In this document: in pieces, positions 41,443 through 52,433 of the stretch
How positions within the stretch are numbered: position 1 is the stretch's first letter
Layout: every line of letters begins with the position of its first letter
Assembly: GCF_000334215.1 (NCBI RefSeq)
Contig: NZ_AMQY01000011.1
Location: 372,001-436,000, forward strand
Reading direction: 5' to 3'
DNA length: 64,000 nucleotides
DNA from: Vreelandella jeotgali Hwa
GTDB lineage: Bacteria > Pseudomonadota > Gammaproteobacteria > Pseudomonadales > Halomonadaceae
Notes under the pieces: model-generated
The model's input: the letters and a program-made list of their open reading frames with translations, nothing else
What the model was told of the DNA's origin: nothing
The model's database searches: none
Made by a program: the position numbers and the translations under genes

Positions 41443-43719
41443 ATGCTGAGCAAAGAACTTGAAATGACCCTGAACACGGCCTTTACCGTGGCACGTTCCA
41501 AGCGCCACGAGTTCATGACCGTTGAGCACCTGCTGCTGGCGCTGCTGGACAACGCCGCTGCTGTGGACGTGCTCAAGGCGTGCGGGGCGGATATGGACAA
41601 GCTGCGGTCCGATCTTCAGGACTTTATCAACTCCACCACGCCGCTGATTCCCGAAGGGCAGGGCGAGCGCGAAACCCAGCCGACGCTGGGGTTCCAGCGT
41701 GTCCTGCAGCGTGCTGTCTTTCACGTACAGTCCTCGGGCAAGGCCGAAGTGACCGGTGCCAACGTGCTGGTGGCGATTTTCTCCGAGCAGGAGAGCCAGG
41801 CGGTTTACTTCCTCAAGCAGCAGAGCGTGGCTCGGGTGGATGCGGTCAACTACATTGCCCACGGTATTTCCCGCATCTCCGGCCACGGCACTTCGTCATC
41901 GCCGTCTCAGCAGGAAAGCGAAGACACCGAGGAGGCGTCCGGCGAGGCCGCGGCGCAGCCGCTGACCGACTACGCCACCAACCTCAACGAGCAGGCGCGG
42001 CTGGGCCGGATTGACCCGCTGATCGGCCGTGACCACGAGCTCGAACGGGTGGTGCAGATTCTTGCACGCCGCCACAAGAACAATCCGCTATTGGTCGGCG
42101 AAGCCGGCGTGGGCAAGACGGCGGTCGCCGAAGGGCTGGCGCGGCGCGTGGTGGAAGAAGACGTCCCCGACGTGATCGACGATGCCGTGGTTTACGCGCT
42201 GGACATGGGCGCGCTGCTGGCCGGTACCAAGTACCGCGGCGACTTCGAGAAGCGCCTCAAGGCGCTGCTGGCCGAGCTGAAAAAGCAGGCCAACGCCGTT
42301 CTCTTCATCGACGAAATCCACACCGTCATCGGCGCCGGCGCGGCGTCCGGCGGGGTCATGGACGCTTCCAACCTGCTCAAGCCGCTGCTCTCATCGGGCG
42401 AGCTGCGCTGCATCGGCTCCACGACCTTTCAGGAATTTCGCGGCATCTTTGAAAAGGACCGCGCCCTGGCACGGCGCTTCCAGAAAGTCGACGTGCTGGC
42501 GCCGTCGGTGGACGATACCATCCGCATTCTCAAGGGGTTGCGCTCGCGGTTTGAAGAGCACCACGAGCTGCAGTATACCGATGCCGCGGTGGAAACCGCC
42601 GCGCGGCTGGCCGACCGCTACATCAACGACCGCTATCTGCCCGACAAGGCGATTGACGTCATCGACGAGGCCGGTGCCCACCAGCGGCTGCTGCCCCCGG
42701 AAGTACGCCTGGAAACCATCGACGTGGATCAGGTCGAAGCGGTTGTCGCTTCCATGGCGCGTATTCCGCCCAAGAGCGTTTCCAGCTCCGACCGCAAGCT
42801 GCTGGCCAACCTGGATCGCGACCTGAAAATGCTGGTATTCGGGCAGGACGATGCCATCGACAGCCTCTCGGCGGCAATCAAGCTTTCCCGCGCGGGGCTC
42901 AAGTCACCGGACAAGCCCGTGGGCAGCTTTCTCTTTGCCGGCCCCACCGGCGTTGGCAAGACCGAGGTTGCGCGGCAGCTGTCGCACGTCATGGGCATCG
43001 AGCTGGTGCGCTTTGACATGTCCGAATACATGGAGCGCCATACCGTCTCGCGGCTCATCGGTGCGCCGCCGGGCTATGTGGGCTACGAACAGGGCGGGCT
43101 GCTGACCGAGGCGATCACCAAACAGCCCCACTGCGTGCTGCTGCTGGACGAGATCGAAAAGGCCCACCCCGAAGTCTTCAACCTGCTGCTGCAGGTGATG
43201 GATCACGGGCGGCTGACCGACAACAACGGCCGCGAAGCAGACTTCCGCCATGTCATCGTGATCATGACGTCCAACGCCGGGGCAGAGCTGGCGACGCGTC
43301 GCTCTATCGGCTTTCAGACCCAGGATCACTCCACCGATGCGATGGAGGAGCTTAACAAGACGTTCTCGCCGGAGTTTCGCAACCGCCTGGACGGCATCAT
43401 CCAGTTCAGCTCGCTGCCGACCGATATCGTGCGCAACGTGGTCGACAAGTTCCTCATCGAGCTACAGGCGCAGCTGGATGAAAAGCGCGTACAGCTGGAA
43501 GTGGACGACGAGGCCCGGGATTGGCTGGCCGAGCAGGGCTACGACCCGGACATGGGCGCACGGCCCATGGCGCGGCTGATTCAGGAAAAGCTGAAAAAGC
43601 CGCTGGCCGAGATGATCCTCTTCGGCAAGCTGGCCGAGCAGGGCGGCACGGTATATGTCGGCCTGGACGACGGCGAGCTGCAACTTTCCACCGAAGCCGA
43701 AATGGCCGATGCCCCCTGA
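41443..43719 (+). CDS. clpA: ClpA, ATPase subunit of the ClpAP protease
   Basis: Hexameric AAA+ unfoldase that feeds ClpP. The N-domain (residues 1-145, ClpS docking) is followed by a linker. The first AAA module has Walker [14 protein letters not shown] and Walker B VLFIDEIH. The second has [13 protein letters not shown] and [12 protein letters not shown]. The ClpP-binding loop is intact near residue 615-620 in the usual position. The protein is 758 residues, the same as in enteric bacteria. It is separated from clpS by a long gap containing a repeat array, so it may have its own promoter. Confidence 0.96.
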   Translation: MLSKELEMTLNTAFTVARSKRHEFMTVEHLLLALLDNAAAVDVLKACGADMDKLRSDLQDFINSTTPLIPEGQGERETQPTLGFQRVLQRAVFHVQSSGKAEVTGANVLVAIFSEQESQAVYFLKQQSVARVDAVNYIAHGISRISGHGTSSSPSQQESEDTEEASGEAAAQPLTDYATNLNEQARLGRIDPLIGRDHELERVVQILARRHKNNPLLVGEAGVGKTAVAEGLARRVVEEDVPDVIDDAVVYALDMGALLAGTKYRGDFEKRLKALLAELKKQANAVLFIDEIHTVIGAGAASGGVMDASNLLKPLLSSGELRCIGSTTFQEFRGIFEKDRALARRFQKVDVLAPSVDDTIRILKGLRSRFEEHHELQYTDAAVETAARLADRYINDRYLPDKAIDVIDEAGAHQRLLPPEVRLETIDVDQVEAVVASMARIPPKSVSSSDRKLLANLDRDLKMLVFGQDDAIDSLSAAIKLSRAGLKSPDKPVGSFLFAGPTGVGKTEVARQLSHVMGIELVRFDMSEYMERHTVSRLIGAPPGYVGYEQGGLLTEAITKQPHCVLLLDEIEKAHPEVFNLLLQVMDHGRLTDNNGREADFRHVIVIMTSNAGAELATRRSIGFQTQDHSTDAMEELNKTFSPEFRNRLDGIIQFSSLPTDIVRNVVDKFLIELQAQLDEKRVQLEVDDEARDWLAEQGYDPDMGARPMARLIQEKLKKPLAEMILFGKLAEQGGTVYVGLDDGELQLSTEAEMADAP

Positions 43720-43756
43720 GGCGATCAAGCATCGGGGCCGATGGGCCTGAACCACG

Positions 43757-43791
43757 AACGGGGCGCCCGGTTGAACGGGGCGCCCCGTTTT
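43757..43791 (+). terminator. Rho-independent terminator of clpA
   Basis: AACGGGGCGCCC pairs with GGGCGCCCCGTT around a nine-base loop and runs into a short T tract, 37 bases past the clpA stop. Confidence 0.8.
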
Positions 43792-43923
43792 CGTCTCGGC
43801 TGTCGTATCAGTGACCCGAAAGAGGGCCATCGGGCAGGCGCAGCGAGCGGCACAAATCGGGCGTGGCGTACAGGCCCCGAAGCAGGCAGGCTCTGCAGGC
43901 GCTAGAGGGGCAGGGAGCCGGCG

Positions 43924-44142
43924 TTAACGCGAGCGGTAAACAATGCGGCCCTTGGAGAGATCGTAAGGCGTCAGCTCAACCTTGACCTTGTCGCCGGTCA
44001 GGATACGGATATAGTTCTTGCGCATTTTGCCCGAGATATGGGCGGTAACCACGTGGCCGTTTTCCAGCTCGACGCGGAACATGGTGTTGGGAAGGGTGTC
44101 AACGATCACGCCTTCCATTTCAATATGATCTTCTCGTGCCAT
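43924..44142 (-). CDS. infA: Translation initiation factor IF-1
   Basis: Encodes 72 residues, a single OB-fold that occupies the ribosomal A site during initiation. It matches the family almost throughout ([52 protein letters not shown]). It lies between clpA and aat, the conserved clpA-infA-aat neighbourhood, with its own sigma-70 promoter. Confidence 0.97.
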   Translation of the reverse strand: MAREDHIEMEGVIVDTLPNTMFRVELENGHVVTAHISGKMRKNYIRILTGDKVKVELTPYDLSKGRIVYRSR

Positions 44143-44240
44143 ATCAGGCCGTTCCTCGCTGGGTTGAATAATCAGTCATCATAAAGTCTCCCGTCAGGGG
44201 AGTGCCGCTCGGCCAATGGCCGCGCGGACGGTAAAGTCGC

Positions 44241-44269
44241 GCTATATTGTGCCGCATGGCAGGCGTCAA
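44241..44269 (-). promoter_or_regulatory. Promoter of infA
   Basis: On the minus strand TTGACG (44269-44264) and TATAGC (44246-44241) are exactly 17 bases apart, about 100 bases before the infA start. Confidence 0.7.
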
Positions 44270-44338
44270 GGCAAAAATCGTTGGTAATACGTCGTGCTGG
44301 GGTATTATCGGCAAGCAATGCGTACGGCACGCGTGCGG

Positions 44339-45097
44339 TCAGGTGACCAGGGCGTGGTTGTCCGTATCGGCGAGAGCGTCCAGCCATTCGGCGGCGGGTA
44401 CGCGCGGCGTTGCCGTGGTGTTGCCGAGGCCGCCGAAGTTTTCAGCGGGCAGCAGGGTATTCAGGTGTTCGATAAAGTCGGCACGGCTGATATCCACGGC
44501 GCCCAGTTGGGCCAGGTGCGGCGTGTGCATCTGGCAGTCAATGAGCCTGCCGCCGTTTTGACGCATGGCGGCGGCCAGGTAGGCCAGCGCTATCTTGGAG
44601 GCGTCCGGCCGGCGTGAAAACATCGACTCGCCAAAAAACACCGGCCCCATCGCCAGGCCGTAGAGGCCGCCGACCAGGTGTTCGTGCTGATAGACCTCCA
44701 GGCTGTGGGCAATGCCCAGCCGGTGCAGCCGGCAGTAGGCGGCATGCATGCCGGCGGTAATCCAGGTGCCGTCATCGCTGGCCCGGGGCGCGGCGCAGGC
44801 GCGTATCACGCCGGGAAAATCGACATCCAGAGTCACCCGAAAGCCACCGTGGCGCAGCCGCTTGGTCAGGCTTCGGCGCTGCCGGAAAGCCTCGGGCGCG
44901 AGAATCATGCGCGGCGTCGGGCTCCACCAGAGAATCGGGTCGTCGTCGCTGTACCACGGGAAAATGCCATGGCGGTAGGCCTGGACCAGCCAGTGGGGCG
45001 TGAGTCGGCCGCCGGCCGCCAGCAGCCCGTTGGGGGCCTCCAGCGCCGCTGTGGTCGGCGGAAACTCGGGCGTTGGCGATGATAGCCAGGGCAGCAT
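44339..45097 (-). CDS. aat: Leucyl/phenylalanyl-tRNA-protein transferase
   Basis: Adds Leu or Phe from charged tRNA to proteins with N-terminal Lys or Arg, creating degrons for ClpS-ClpAP. Family motifs are clear: [19 protein letters not shown], the [16 protein letters not shown] region, and [18 protein letters not shown]. The length is 252 residues. It is close to clpS and clpA, which recognise and degrade its products. It is divergent from ftsK. Confidence 0.95.
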   Translation of the reverse strand: MLPWLSSPTPEFPPTTAALEAPNGLLAAGGRLTPHWLVQAYRHGIFPWYSDDDPILWWSPTPRMILAPEAFRQRRSLTKRLRHGGFRVTLDVDFPGVIRACAAPRASDDGTWITAGMHAAYCRLHRLGIAHSLEVYQHEHLVGGLYGLAMGPVFFGESMFSRRPDASKIALAYLAAAMRQNGGRLIDCQMHTPHLAQLGAVDISRADFIEHLNTLLPAENFGGLGNTTATPRVPAAEWLDALADTDNHALVT

Positions 45098-45293
45098 GGG
45101 GCGCTCCAGTTACGGCGGCCGGTGACGCTCGGCTCGCGCCGGGGGAAAACGTGAAACCCGGGGGTAAACCCTGTGACGGTAGCGGGATGCCCGGTATGAT
45201 GCCAGCTGGCAGCCCCTGCTGGAATGGTACCGCCGGTTGCGGCCGTGTCGGGGAGTGCGGGGCAATGTTTGGTTCAGGTGTAAGGGGAGTCGC

Positions 45294-48200
45294 TTGAAAG
45301 TCAACAAAGCGGTAGACAAGCGAAAGTCGGATGCGCCGGGCACCGGATCCCGGGGACGTGTCAGGTCTGCCACAAGCGCCGCCACCCGGAAGGCGCGGCG
45401 CATGGGCGTACGCCTGCAGGGCGCGGTGCGTGAAAGCGTGGTCGTCGTGCTGTTAGCGCTGTGCGTGTTTCTGCTGCTGGCGCTGTTGAGTTACCAGCCG
45501 GGCGACCCGGGCTGGTCGTATCGGGGCCCGGAAAGCGACGTGGCCAACTGGATGGGCGCGATCGGCGCCTGGCTGTCCGACGTGCTCTATTCGCTGCTGG
45601 GCATCGGCGCGCTGTGGTGGCCGGGTATCTGCGGCTTTGCCGCCTGGTGGCTGATGCGCTCGCGCCAGGTACGCTTTGTGCTGGACCCGGTTGCCCTGGC
45701 CGTGCATGCCGGGGGGCTGCTGTTGCTGCTGCTGGGTACGACCGTTCTCGGCGCGCTGCACTTTTATCATCCCGACAGCGTTCTGCCCTACGGTTCCGGC
45801 GGGATTCTGGGGGAAGGCCTGACCGCCGTGCTGCGCCCGCTGGTGGGCAGCGCCGGCACCGGGCTGATAGCCGCCGCGCTGATGCTGGGCGGCTTCCCGT
45901 TGTTCAGCGGCCTGTCCTGGCTGCAGATTGCCGATGAAACCGGCCATCGCGTCTGCCGCCTGGGCCGTGGAGTGATGCAGCGTGGGCGTCGCCGGGCGGC
46001 CACGGCGCCCGAATGCTCGACCAGGCCGGCGCCGGAGCCGGCTGAAGCGTCCAAAGCAGAACCTTCCGCCACGCCCGTACCGGAGACTTCGCCGGCAAGC
46101 GACGACAGCACCGATATTCCCTGGGATGCCGCGGCGTATTTCACGGGTAAAACGGCGGCCGGTCAGCCTCGCCACGCCGAGCCGGAAGCGGTATCGCCCC
46201 GCCGGGATGCCGAGCCCCAGCTGAATACCCCGACGCCGCCCCGGGAAGACGATGACGTCGCCACGACGCGTCTTGAGCCGACTCTGGAGTGGCCGTCAGA
46301 CGCCAAGGCGCCGGCAACGGAGCCAACGCAGGAGCCCGAGCCCGAGCCGGCACCGGTGCCCGAAAGCGATCCGCCCCCCAAGCCGCAGGATGACAAAATC
46401 CCGGATGCGCGATCCGAGACGGTCATGGCGGAAACGGAAGAAGCGCCGGAGGCCAGCGCCTTCAGCGACTCTGCTGCGGAGCTCCGTTTTGCACCTGACT
46501 CTCGGAGCGACCTGGAATCCCGGGGCGATCCGGAACCTCAGCCCGAATCGGATTTTCAAGACGACTCCGAGCCTCAACTCGAGTCGGAACACCGGGACGC
46601 CACGCCGGCCGAGCCCGCTCCCGAGCCCGCACCGCAGCCGGCAACGGATCGAACGCCCGATGCGCCGCCGCGCGGCCCTGAAGTGGTGCCCGAACCGGTA
46701 TGGGAAGAGGACGAAGACGTACCGGAGCCGGTCGCTCCCGCACCCGCGGTCCCGCGTCCACCTGAGCCGGACAGCCAACCGGAAGAGCCGTCGGCCAGCA
46801 GGGACACAGCGGCGCCGACGGATTCGCCGGCGCTGTGGACGGTGGAGCATCTGCAAAATCAGCGCCCGGTGCTCGACGATATGCCCGAGCCCGAAGGCGA
46901 TCTGCCCAGCTATCGCCTGTTGAGTCAGCCGGCGCCGTACCAGCCCAACTATTCCAGCGAAGAGCTGGCCAACATGGCCGAGCTGCTGGAGGTGCGCCTG
47001 CGCGAATACGGTGTCAAGGCCGAGGTGGTGGAAACCTGGCCGGGGCCGGTGATCACGCGCTTTGAAATTCGCCCGGCGGCGGGGGTCAAGGCGTCCAAGA
47101 TCACCAATCTGTCGAAGGATCTGGCGCGTTCGCTCATGGTCAAAAGCGTGCGCGTGGTCGAGGTGATTCCCGGCCGGCCCACCGTGGGCATCGAGATTCC
47201 CAACCCGCGCCGGGCGATGATTCGCCTGCGCGAGGTGATCGACTCCGACGTCTACCAGGACAAGGAATCGCCGCTGACCATGGCGCTGGGCCAGGACATC
47301 GGCGGCGGCCCGGTGGTCGCCAACCTGGGCAAGATGCCCCATCTGCTGGTGGCCGGCACCACCGGTTCGGGCAAGTCGGTGGGGGTCAACGCCATGCTGA
47401 TTTCCATGCTGCTCAAGGCTCGGCCCGACGAGCTCAAGATGATCATGGTCGACCCCAAGATGCTGGAGCTGTCGGTCTACGACGGTATTCCGCACCTGCT
47501 GGCGCCGGTGGTCACCGATATGAAAGAGGCCGCCAACGCCCTGCGCTGGTGCGTGGCGGAAATGGAACGCCGCTACAAGCTGATGGCGGCCATGGGCGTG
47601 CGCAATATCGCCGGTTTCAACGACCGGCTGGACGAGGCCGAGCGCGCCGGTGCCCGGGTAGCCGACCCGCTGTGGGAACCGCAGCCCTGGGAAATGCACC
47701 AGACCCCGCCGGTGCTGGAAAAACTGCCCTATATCGTGGTGGTGATCGACGAATTTGCCGATATGTTCATGATCGTGGGCAAAAAGGTCGAGGAGCTGAT
47801 TGCTCGGCTGGCGCAGAAAGCCCGGGCGGCCGGTATCCACCTGATTCTGGCGACCCAGCGCCCGTCGGTGGACGTGGTGACCGGGCTGATCAAGGCCAAC
47901 ATCCCCTCAAGGATGGCGTTTCAGGTGTCGTCGCGCATCGACTCGCGCACCATACTCGACCAGGGCGGCGCGGAAAGCCTGCTGGGACACGGCGATATGC
48001 TTTACCTGCCCGCCGGTTCCGGCCCGCCCAACCGTGTGCACGGCGCCTTTGTCGACGATGATGAAGTGCACCGCGTGGTGGAGGACCTGCGCCGCCGGGG
48101 CGAGCCGGACTATATCGAGGAAATTCTCACCGGCGGCGTGTCGGCCGATGCGCTGTCCGGTCTGGAAGCCGAAGGCGGCGATGGCGATGCCGAGCAGGAT

Positions 48201-48395
48201 GAACTCTACGACGAGGTGGTGCAGTTTGTGACCGAGACACAAAAAGCGTCGATTTCGTCGGTGCAGCGCAAATTCAAGATCGGCTATAACCGCGCCGCCC
48301 GGCTGGTAGACACCCTGGAAAGCGCCGGCGTGGTCAGCCCCATGGGCAATAACGGCGCTCGGGAAGTCCTCGCGCCGCCGCCGGTCAGCGATTGA
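45294..48395 (+). CDS. ftsK: DNA translocase FtsK
   Basis: Septum-localised DNA pump that resolves and segregates chromosome dimers with XerCD. The N-terminal membrane domain has four to five helices (residues about 40-220). A low-complexity Pro/Glu/Asp linker of about 330 residues follows. The motor domain has Walker [14 protein letters not shown] near residue 688 and a [13 protein letters not shown]alker B. The C-terminal winged-helix gamma domain that reads KOPS is present ([20 protein letters not shown]). I take the TTG at 45294, which has AAGGGGAGT just upstream. Confidence 0.95.
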   Translation: MKVNKAVDKRKSDAPGTGSRGRVRSATSAATRKARRMGVRLQGAVRESVVVVLLALCVFLLLALLSYQPGDPGWSYRGPESDVANWMGAIGAWLSDVLYSLLGIGALWWPGICGFAAWWLMRSRQVRFVLDPVALAVHAGGLLLLLLGTTVLGALHFYHPDSVLPYGSGGILGEGLTAVLRPLVGSAGTGLIAAALMLGGFPLFSGLSWLQIADETGHRVCRLGRGVMQRGRRRAATAPECSTRPAPEPAEASKAEPSATPVPETSPASDDSTDIPWDAAAYFTGKTAAGQPRHAEPEAVSPRRDAEPQLNTPTPPREDDDVATTRLEPTLEWPSDAKAPATEPTQEPEPEPAPVPESDPPPKPQDDKIPDARSETVMAETEEAPEASAFSDSAAELRFAPDSRSDLESRGDPEPQPESDFQDDSEPQLESEHRDATPAEPAPEPAPQPATDRTPDAPPRGPEVVPEPVWEEDEDVPEPVAPAPAVPRPPEPDSQPEEPSASRDTAAPTDSPALWTVEHLQNQRPVLDDMPEPEGDLPSYRLLSQPAPYQPNYSSEELANMAELLEVRLREYGVKAEVVETWPGPVITRFEIRPAAGVKASKITNLSKDLARSLMVKSVRVVEVIPGRPTVGIEIPNPRRAMIRLREVIDSDVYQDKESPLTMALGQDIGGGPVVANLGKMPHLLVAGTTGSGKSVGVNAMLISMLLKARPDELKMIMVDPKMLELSVYDGIPHLLAPVVTDMKEAANALRWCVAEMERRYKLMAAMGVRNIAGFNDRLDEAERAGARVADPLWEPQPWEMHQTPPVLEKLPYIVVVIDEFADMFMIVGKKVEELIARLAQKARAAGIHLILATQRPSVDVVTGLIKANIPSRMAFQVSSRIDSRTILDQGGAESLLGHGDMLYLPAGSGPPNRVHGAFVDDDEVHRVVEDLRRRGEPDYIEEILTGGVSADALSGLEAEGGDGDAEQDELYDEVVQFVTETQKASISSVQRKFKIGYNRAARLVDTLESAGVVSPMGNNGAREVLAPPPVSD

Positions 48396-48445
48396 TGGCG
48401 AAGCCTTTGGACAACGGGGCGCGAAAAATCATGTAAAAAAACGGG

Positions 48446-48481
48446 AAAACGCCGGTCGAGGGAAACCCGCCGGCGTTTTTT
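48446..48481 (+). terminator. Rho-independent terminator of ftsK
   Basis: AAAACGCCGG pairs with CCGGCGTTTT, followed by more T, 50 bases past the ftsK stop. Confidence 0.85.
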
Positions 48482-48550
48482 GCGTCACAGGTATCGCCTC
48501 GGGGTAAAATCCTCTCGGGTGTGGATGAACAAGGTTTCAAGGAGACACAG

Positions 48551-49204
48551 ATGCGTCAACTCGACACGCAGCGGTCGTTTTCCCTCGCGCTGGCGGCCAG
48601 CGCGCTGGGCCTGGTAGTGGCCCCCCAGGCGCTCGCCAATGAAGCGGCCGAGCGCCTGACCGAGCGGCTTGAACCGCTGGAAACCTACGAGGCCGGCTTT
48701 GAGCAGCAGATTCTCGACAGTAGCGGCGAGCGGCTGCAGCAGGCGCAGGGCGAGATGTGGCTGTCACGCCCGGGCCTGCTGCGCTGGGAAGTGGAGGCAC
48801 CTTACAGCCAGACGGTGGTGTCCGACGGCGACGACGTCTACCTCTTCGATCCGGACCTGGAGCAGGTCACGGTGCAGTCGCTGGACCGCCGTGTGACCTA
48901 TACGCCGGCGCTGCTGCTGTCCGGCAGCGCCGGCCAGCTGACCGACAACTTCGAGGTATCCAGCGAGCGGCAGAACGGCGACGACGTGTTTACCCTGATT
49001 CCCGACTCGCCGGATACGCTATTTGAAACGCTGAGCATGACCTTTGACGACGATACCCTCACCGAGCTGTGGATGACCGACAGCACCGGCCAGCGGACCG
49101 CGATCAGTTTTTCCGACATTCGGCAGAATGCGCCAATCGACGACGCGCGCTTTGATTTCGCAATCCCCGATGGCGTTGACGTCATCCGCGAACAGGCGCC
49201 CTGA
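48551..49204 (+). CDS. lolA: Outer-membrane lipoprotein carrier LolA
   Basis: Periplasmic chaperone that shuttles lipoproteins from LolCDE to LolB. A signal peptide ends at QALA-NEAA (about residue 30). The mature part shows the family pattern: LETYEAGFEQQ, GEMWLSRPGLLRWEVEAPY, and VVSDGDDVYLFDPDLEQV. The length is 217 residues. AAGGAGAC precedes ATG 48551; ten upstream codons are rejected. The ftsK-lolA-rarA order is widely conserved. It serves the several lipoproteins seen in this window. Confidence 0.94.
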   Translation: MRQLDTQRSFSLALAASALGLVVAPQALANEAAERLTERLEPLETYEAGFEQQILDSSGERLQQAQGEMWLSRPGLLRWEVEAPYSQTVVSDGDDVYLFDPDLEQVTVQSLDRRVTYTPALLLSGSAGQLTDNFEVSSERQNGDDVFTLIPDSPDTLFETLSMTFDDDTLTELWMTDSTGQRTAISFSDIRQNAPIDDARFDFAIPDGVDVIREQAP

Positions 49205-49212
49205 CCACGGCG

Positions 49213-50541
49213 TCACTGCTCCCCGTCAGCCTCGGCATCGCGCGCATCGCGCCAGGCCATGATGGCGGCAAAGCGCTTTTCGTGCCCCTGTTCGAGCGGC
49301 TGGTAAAAACGCGCCCGGGGCAGGGCTTCCGGCCAGCAATCGTGCGCGCTGCCGGCCGGATAGCCGTCGGGCTCGTGATGGGCGTAGCGGTAGCCCTCGC
49401 CGTGGCCCAGCTCCTGCATCAGCTGTGTCGGGGCGTTGCGCAGGTAGGTCGGCACCTCGACCGGCGGCTGTTCGCGCACGTACTGCTGCGCGGCCTTCCA
49501 GGCGCGGTCGATGCGGTTGCTCTTGGGCGCCACGGCCAGGTGGATGGCGGCGTGGGCCATGGCCCGCTGGCCCTCGTGGTCGCCCAGGCGCAGGTAGGCG
49601 TCCCAGGCGGCGATGGCCAGCGGCAGGCCCCGCGGGTCGGCGTTGCCCACGTCTTCCGAGGCAATCGCCGTAAGCCGGCGAATCACGTCCAGCGGGTCGC
49701 CGCCGCCCTGGGTGAAACGCGCGATGTAGAGCAGTGCGGCGTCCGGGCGTGAAGAGCGAATTGACTTGTGGATCGCCGAAAGCAGGTCGTAATAGCCGTC
49801 CCCCTGTTTGTCCATCGCGCTGGCCTGATGGCCGATCACGTCATCGAGAACGTCCCGCGTCAGGCGTTCGCCGCCGTCCGCCGTGGCGGTGGTAAAGTCG
49901 CAGGCGGTTTCCAGCAGCCCCAGCGCGCGTCGCGCATCGCCCCCGCTGGCCCGGGCCAGGGCGTCGAGAACGCCGTCTGCCACGCTGATGTGGCGGTCGC
50001 CCAGGCCGTCCCGGGTATCGGCGAGCGCCTGCTGCATGACCGCTACCAGCTGCTCATGGGTGAGCAATGTCAGGACGTAGACCCGAGCCCGGGACAGCAG
50101 CGCCGAGTTGACTTCAAACGACGGGTTTTCCGTGGTTGCGCCGATCAGTGTGACCAGCCCGGATTCCACATGGGGCAGCAGGGCGTCCTGCTGGCTCTTG
50201 TTCAGGCGGTGGATTTCATCCAGAAACATGACCAGCGGCGTGGGCGCCAGCGCCCGGGCACGCTCGACCGCGGCGCGTATATCCTTGACCCCGGCCATCA
50301 CCGCGCTTAACGAGGCCAGCTCGGCGCCCGACGCATGCGCCAGCAGTTCCGCCAGGGTGGTTTTGCCCACGCCGGGCGGTCCCCAGAGAATCATCGAGCG
50401 CACCGTCGCGGTGTCGGCCATTTGCCTGAGCGGCTTGCCTTCGCCCACCAGCGCTGCCTGGCCGATATAGTCGGCCAGCCGGCGAGGGCGCATGCGGTAT
50501 GCCAGCGGTGCCTGGCCGGACGAAGAAGAAAAAAGATCCAT
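49213..50541 (-). CDS. rarA: Replication-associated recombination protein A (AAA+ clamp-loader-like)
   Basis: RarA/MgsA family ATPase that acts at stalled replication forks. It has an N-terminal MRPRRLADYIGQ motif, Walker A WGPPGVGKTTLAE, Walker B VMFLDEIHRLNK, sensor 1 IGATTENPSFEVN, and a C-terminal tetramerisation region. The length is 442 residues. The start MDLFSSSS is preferred over one six codons upstream because CGGAG precedes it. It converges on lolA with only eight bases between the stop codons. Confidence 0.95.
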   Translation of the reverse strand: MDLFSSSSGQAPLAYRMRPRRLADYIGQAALVGEGKPLRQMADTATVRSMILWGPPGVGKTTLAELLAHASGAELASLSAVMAGVKDIRAAVERARALAPTPLVMFLDEIHRLNKSQQDALLPHVESGLVTLIGATTENPSFEVNSALLSRARVYVLTLLTHEQLVAVMQQALADTRDGLGDRHISVADGVLDALARASGGDARRALGLLETACDFTTATADGGERLTRDVLDDVIGHQASAMDKQGDGYYDLLSAIHKSIRSSRPDAALLYIARFTQGGGDPLDVIRRLTAIASEDVGNADPRGLPLAIAAWDAYLRLGDHEGQRAMAHAAIHLAVAPKSNRIDRAWKAAQQYVREQPPVEVPTYLRNAPTQLMQELGHGEGYRYAHHEPDGYPAGSAHDCWPEALPRARFYQPLEQGHEKRFAAIMAWRDARDAEADGEQ

Positions 50542-50817
50542 GTAAACTCCGTTGAACAATACTCGCCTGCCGGCTGCCTGGATGGCCGGGCCGGCGGCGC
50601 CTGCGGCGGTGGCATTCCGCTCGTCGCCAAGCTAGGGTAAGGCGTAATTGTTTCAGCCGGCGCCAGGCGAGTCGAGGTCCCCGCTCGCTCCGGTCGGGGT
50701 GCCGGGCACCGGCTGTTCCGGCCTGCGGGCTGACGCACCGGCCGGCTATCACGTAGTCTGACAGGCGTGCAGCCTTTGGGTATGCGCGACAAGTGCGGAA
50801 AGTAAGGAGGCGGCATC

Positions 50818-51366
50818 ATGCTTAAACAACTCAGCCTGGATCACGCCAATATGGCGCGGATGCTTCACGTCCTGGACCTGAAGTACCGGATTCTCCAGCA
50901 GGGCGAGCGTCCCAACTTCCACCTGATGCGCGAGGTAGTGGACTACATTCTTGCCTACATGGAAGAGTTTGCCGTGTCCCTTGAGCAGGGCTTTGTCGAG
51001 CGGCTCAAGACGTACCTGCCCGAGCAGGCCGACATGGCCGACCAGATGCTCGCCGATTACCGCAAGCTGCGGCCCCGGCTGGAAGACCTGTCCGATGACA
51101 TCGACCGGGTGTTGATGGATAACGTGCTGCCCATGGATCGCTTTGCGGCCGACCTCAAGGAGTATCTCGAAGAGCACCGCCGTTATCTCCAGCAGGAGCG
51201 TCGGGAGCTTTTCCCGCTGCTGGAACAGCGCTTTGACGAAAAGGACACCGAGGCGTTTGCCCAGGCCATGCCGGACAACGCCGACAAGGTAGTGGAGCGC
51301 CTGCAGGAAGCCTACCCCGAGCTGTGCGCCGAGCTGGAAGAGGCCGACGTACCGCCGCTGGAATAA
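50818..51366 (+). CDS. Hemerythrin-like four-helix protein lacking most metal ligands
   Basis: It reads as an HHE/hemerythrin-domain protein of 182 residues, all alpha-helical. Aligned by eye to the family, only the first ligand His survives (DHANM, His9). The HHPKE-type motif is FAVSLEQ (Ala52-Val53, Glu56 kept), the next His is Tyr81, and the HMRKEEEE-type His is Tyr123 (Glu127 kept). A canonical di-iron site therefore cannot form. It may be a structural or regulatory relative. AAGGAGGCGGC precedes the ATG. It is divergent from rarA and 136 bases before murI. Confidence 0.7.
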   Translation: MLKQLSLDHANMARMLHVLDLKYRILQQGERPNFHLMREVVDYILAYMEEFAVSLEQGFVERLKTYLPEQADMADQMLADYRKLRPRLEDLSDDIDRVLMDNVLPMDRFAADLKEYLEEHRRYLQQERRELFPLLEQRFDEKDTEAFAQAMPDNADKVVERLQEAYPELCAELEEADVPPLE

Positions 51367-51401
51367 CGGCCAACGAGCGTACCAATCCTGCCGCCGGGGC
51401 G

Positions 51402-51410
51402 TGCTATGAT
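51402..51410 (+). promoter_or_regulatory. Extended -10 element before murI
   Basis: TGCTATGAT (TGn plus TATGAT) lies about 90 bases upstream of murI; no good -35 is visible, as is usual for extended -10 promoters. Confidence 0.4.
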
Positions 51411-51502
51411 AGCCGCCCCGTTTTTCATTCCCACACCGGGTTGGCGGGCGCCGCATTGGCCGGCGCTATGCGCCATCGCGTCGAGGAGCTTGCGTTTCTG
51501 CC

Positions 51503-52315
51503 ATGACCGGCCCCGTGCTGATTTTTGATTCCGGCGTTGGCGGGCTGTCCGTGGCAGCCGCGCTGCGTCGGCACGCTCCCGGTATCGGGCTGGGGTACGT
51601 CTGCGATAATGCCTGGCTGCCGTACGGCCTGCGCCCGGATGCGTCGCTGACCCGGCGTATCGTGGCGGTGTGCCAGGCAGCGGTCGCCGCTTTTCGCCCG
51701 GCCGTGCTGGTGGTGGCGTGCAATACGGCCAGCACCCTGGCGCTGGAACCGCTGCGCCGGACGCTGGCGATTCCGGTTGTGGGCACGGTTCCGGCGATCA
51801 AGCCGGCCGCAGCGCTAAGCCGAACGCGCCACCTGGGCCTGCTGGCGACCACGGCCACTCTGCGCCGGCCCTATACCCAGCGCCTGATCGAGCGGTTCGC
51901 CGCCGGCTGCCGGGTGACGGGTATTGCCGCCGATGCGCTGGTGCACGAGGCGGAAGCCCGGCTGGGGGGCGCCGACCCCGATGCCGCCCGCCTGGATGCG
52001 GCGCTGGCGCCGCTGTGGCAAGCCACAAAAGAAGAGCCGGCGCTGGATACCGTGGTGCTGGGCTGCACGCACTTTCCGCTGCTGACGCCGAGCCTTGCCG
52101 CGCTGGCGCCGGTGCCGTTGACCTGGGTGGACTCCGGCGAGGCTATTGCCCGCCGCGTGGGCCAGCTGCTGGGGCCCGAATCAAGCCGCTGTCGTGCTGG
52201 TGATCAGACCTTTGCCACGGCGCCGGGACCGCTGCTGACGCGCGCGCTGGCGGCCTACGGAATGCCGCCGCCGTTACCGCTGATGCCCGCCGCCGACGCG
52301 GCTGCCGCCCCGTAA
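51503..52315 (+). CDS. murI: Glutamate racemase
   Basis: Provides D-glutamate for peptidoglycan by cofactor-independent racemisation. The paired catalytic Cys are in VACNTAST (Cys73) and GCTHFPLL (Cys188). The N-terminal IFDSGVGGLSVA and DNAWLPYG motifs are also conserved. The length is 270 residues. It is followed by trmA, also its neighbour in enteric bacteria, after a short tandem repeat. Confidence 0.93.
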   Translation: MTGPVLIFDSGVGGLSVAAALRRHAPGIGLGYVCDNAWLPYGLRPDASLTRRIVAVCQAAVAAFRPAVLVVACNTASTLALEPLRRTLAIPVVGTVPAIKPAAALSRTRHLGLLATTATLRRPYTQRLIERFAAGCRVTGIAADALVHEAEARLGGADPDAARLDAALAPLWQATKEEPALDTVVLGCTHFPLLTPSLAALAPVPLTWVDSGEAIARRVGQLLGPESSRCRAGDQTFATAPGPLLTRALAAYGMPPPLPLMPAADAAAAP

Positions 52316-52378
52316 ATCCACTGCGGGGCCGGCGTGACAAGCCGGCCCGGGGGCGTCTTCCCGCGTCCGATGAACACT

Positions 52379-52429
52379 AGACCTGACGAGCCCACAGATC
52401 TGACGAACAGACAGACCTGACCAATAACA
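52379..52429. repeat. 17-bp tandem array in the trmA leader
   Basis: Three exact-period units at 52379-52395, 52396-52412 and 52413-52429, each starting AGAYCTGACSA. The third runs into the trmA ribosome site (CAGGAG), so the array ends four bases before the ATG. Confidence 0.78.
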
Positions 52430-52433
52430 GGAG

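Noticed and set aside
45990..46860. Repetitive Pro/Glu sequence in ftsK as a repeat element
   Set aside because: It encodes the normal low-complexity FtsK linker, in frame throughout.
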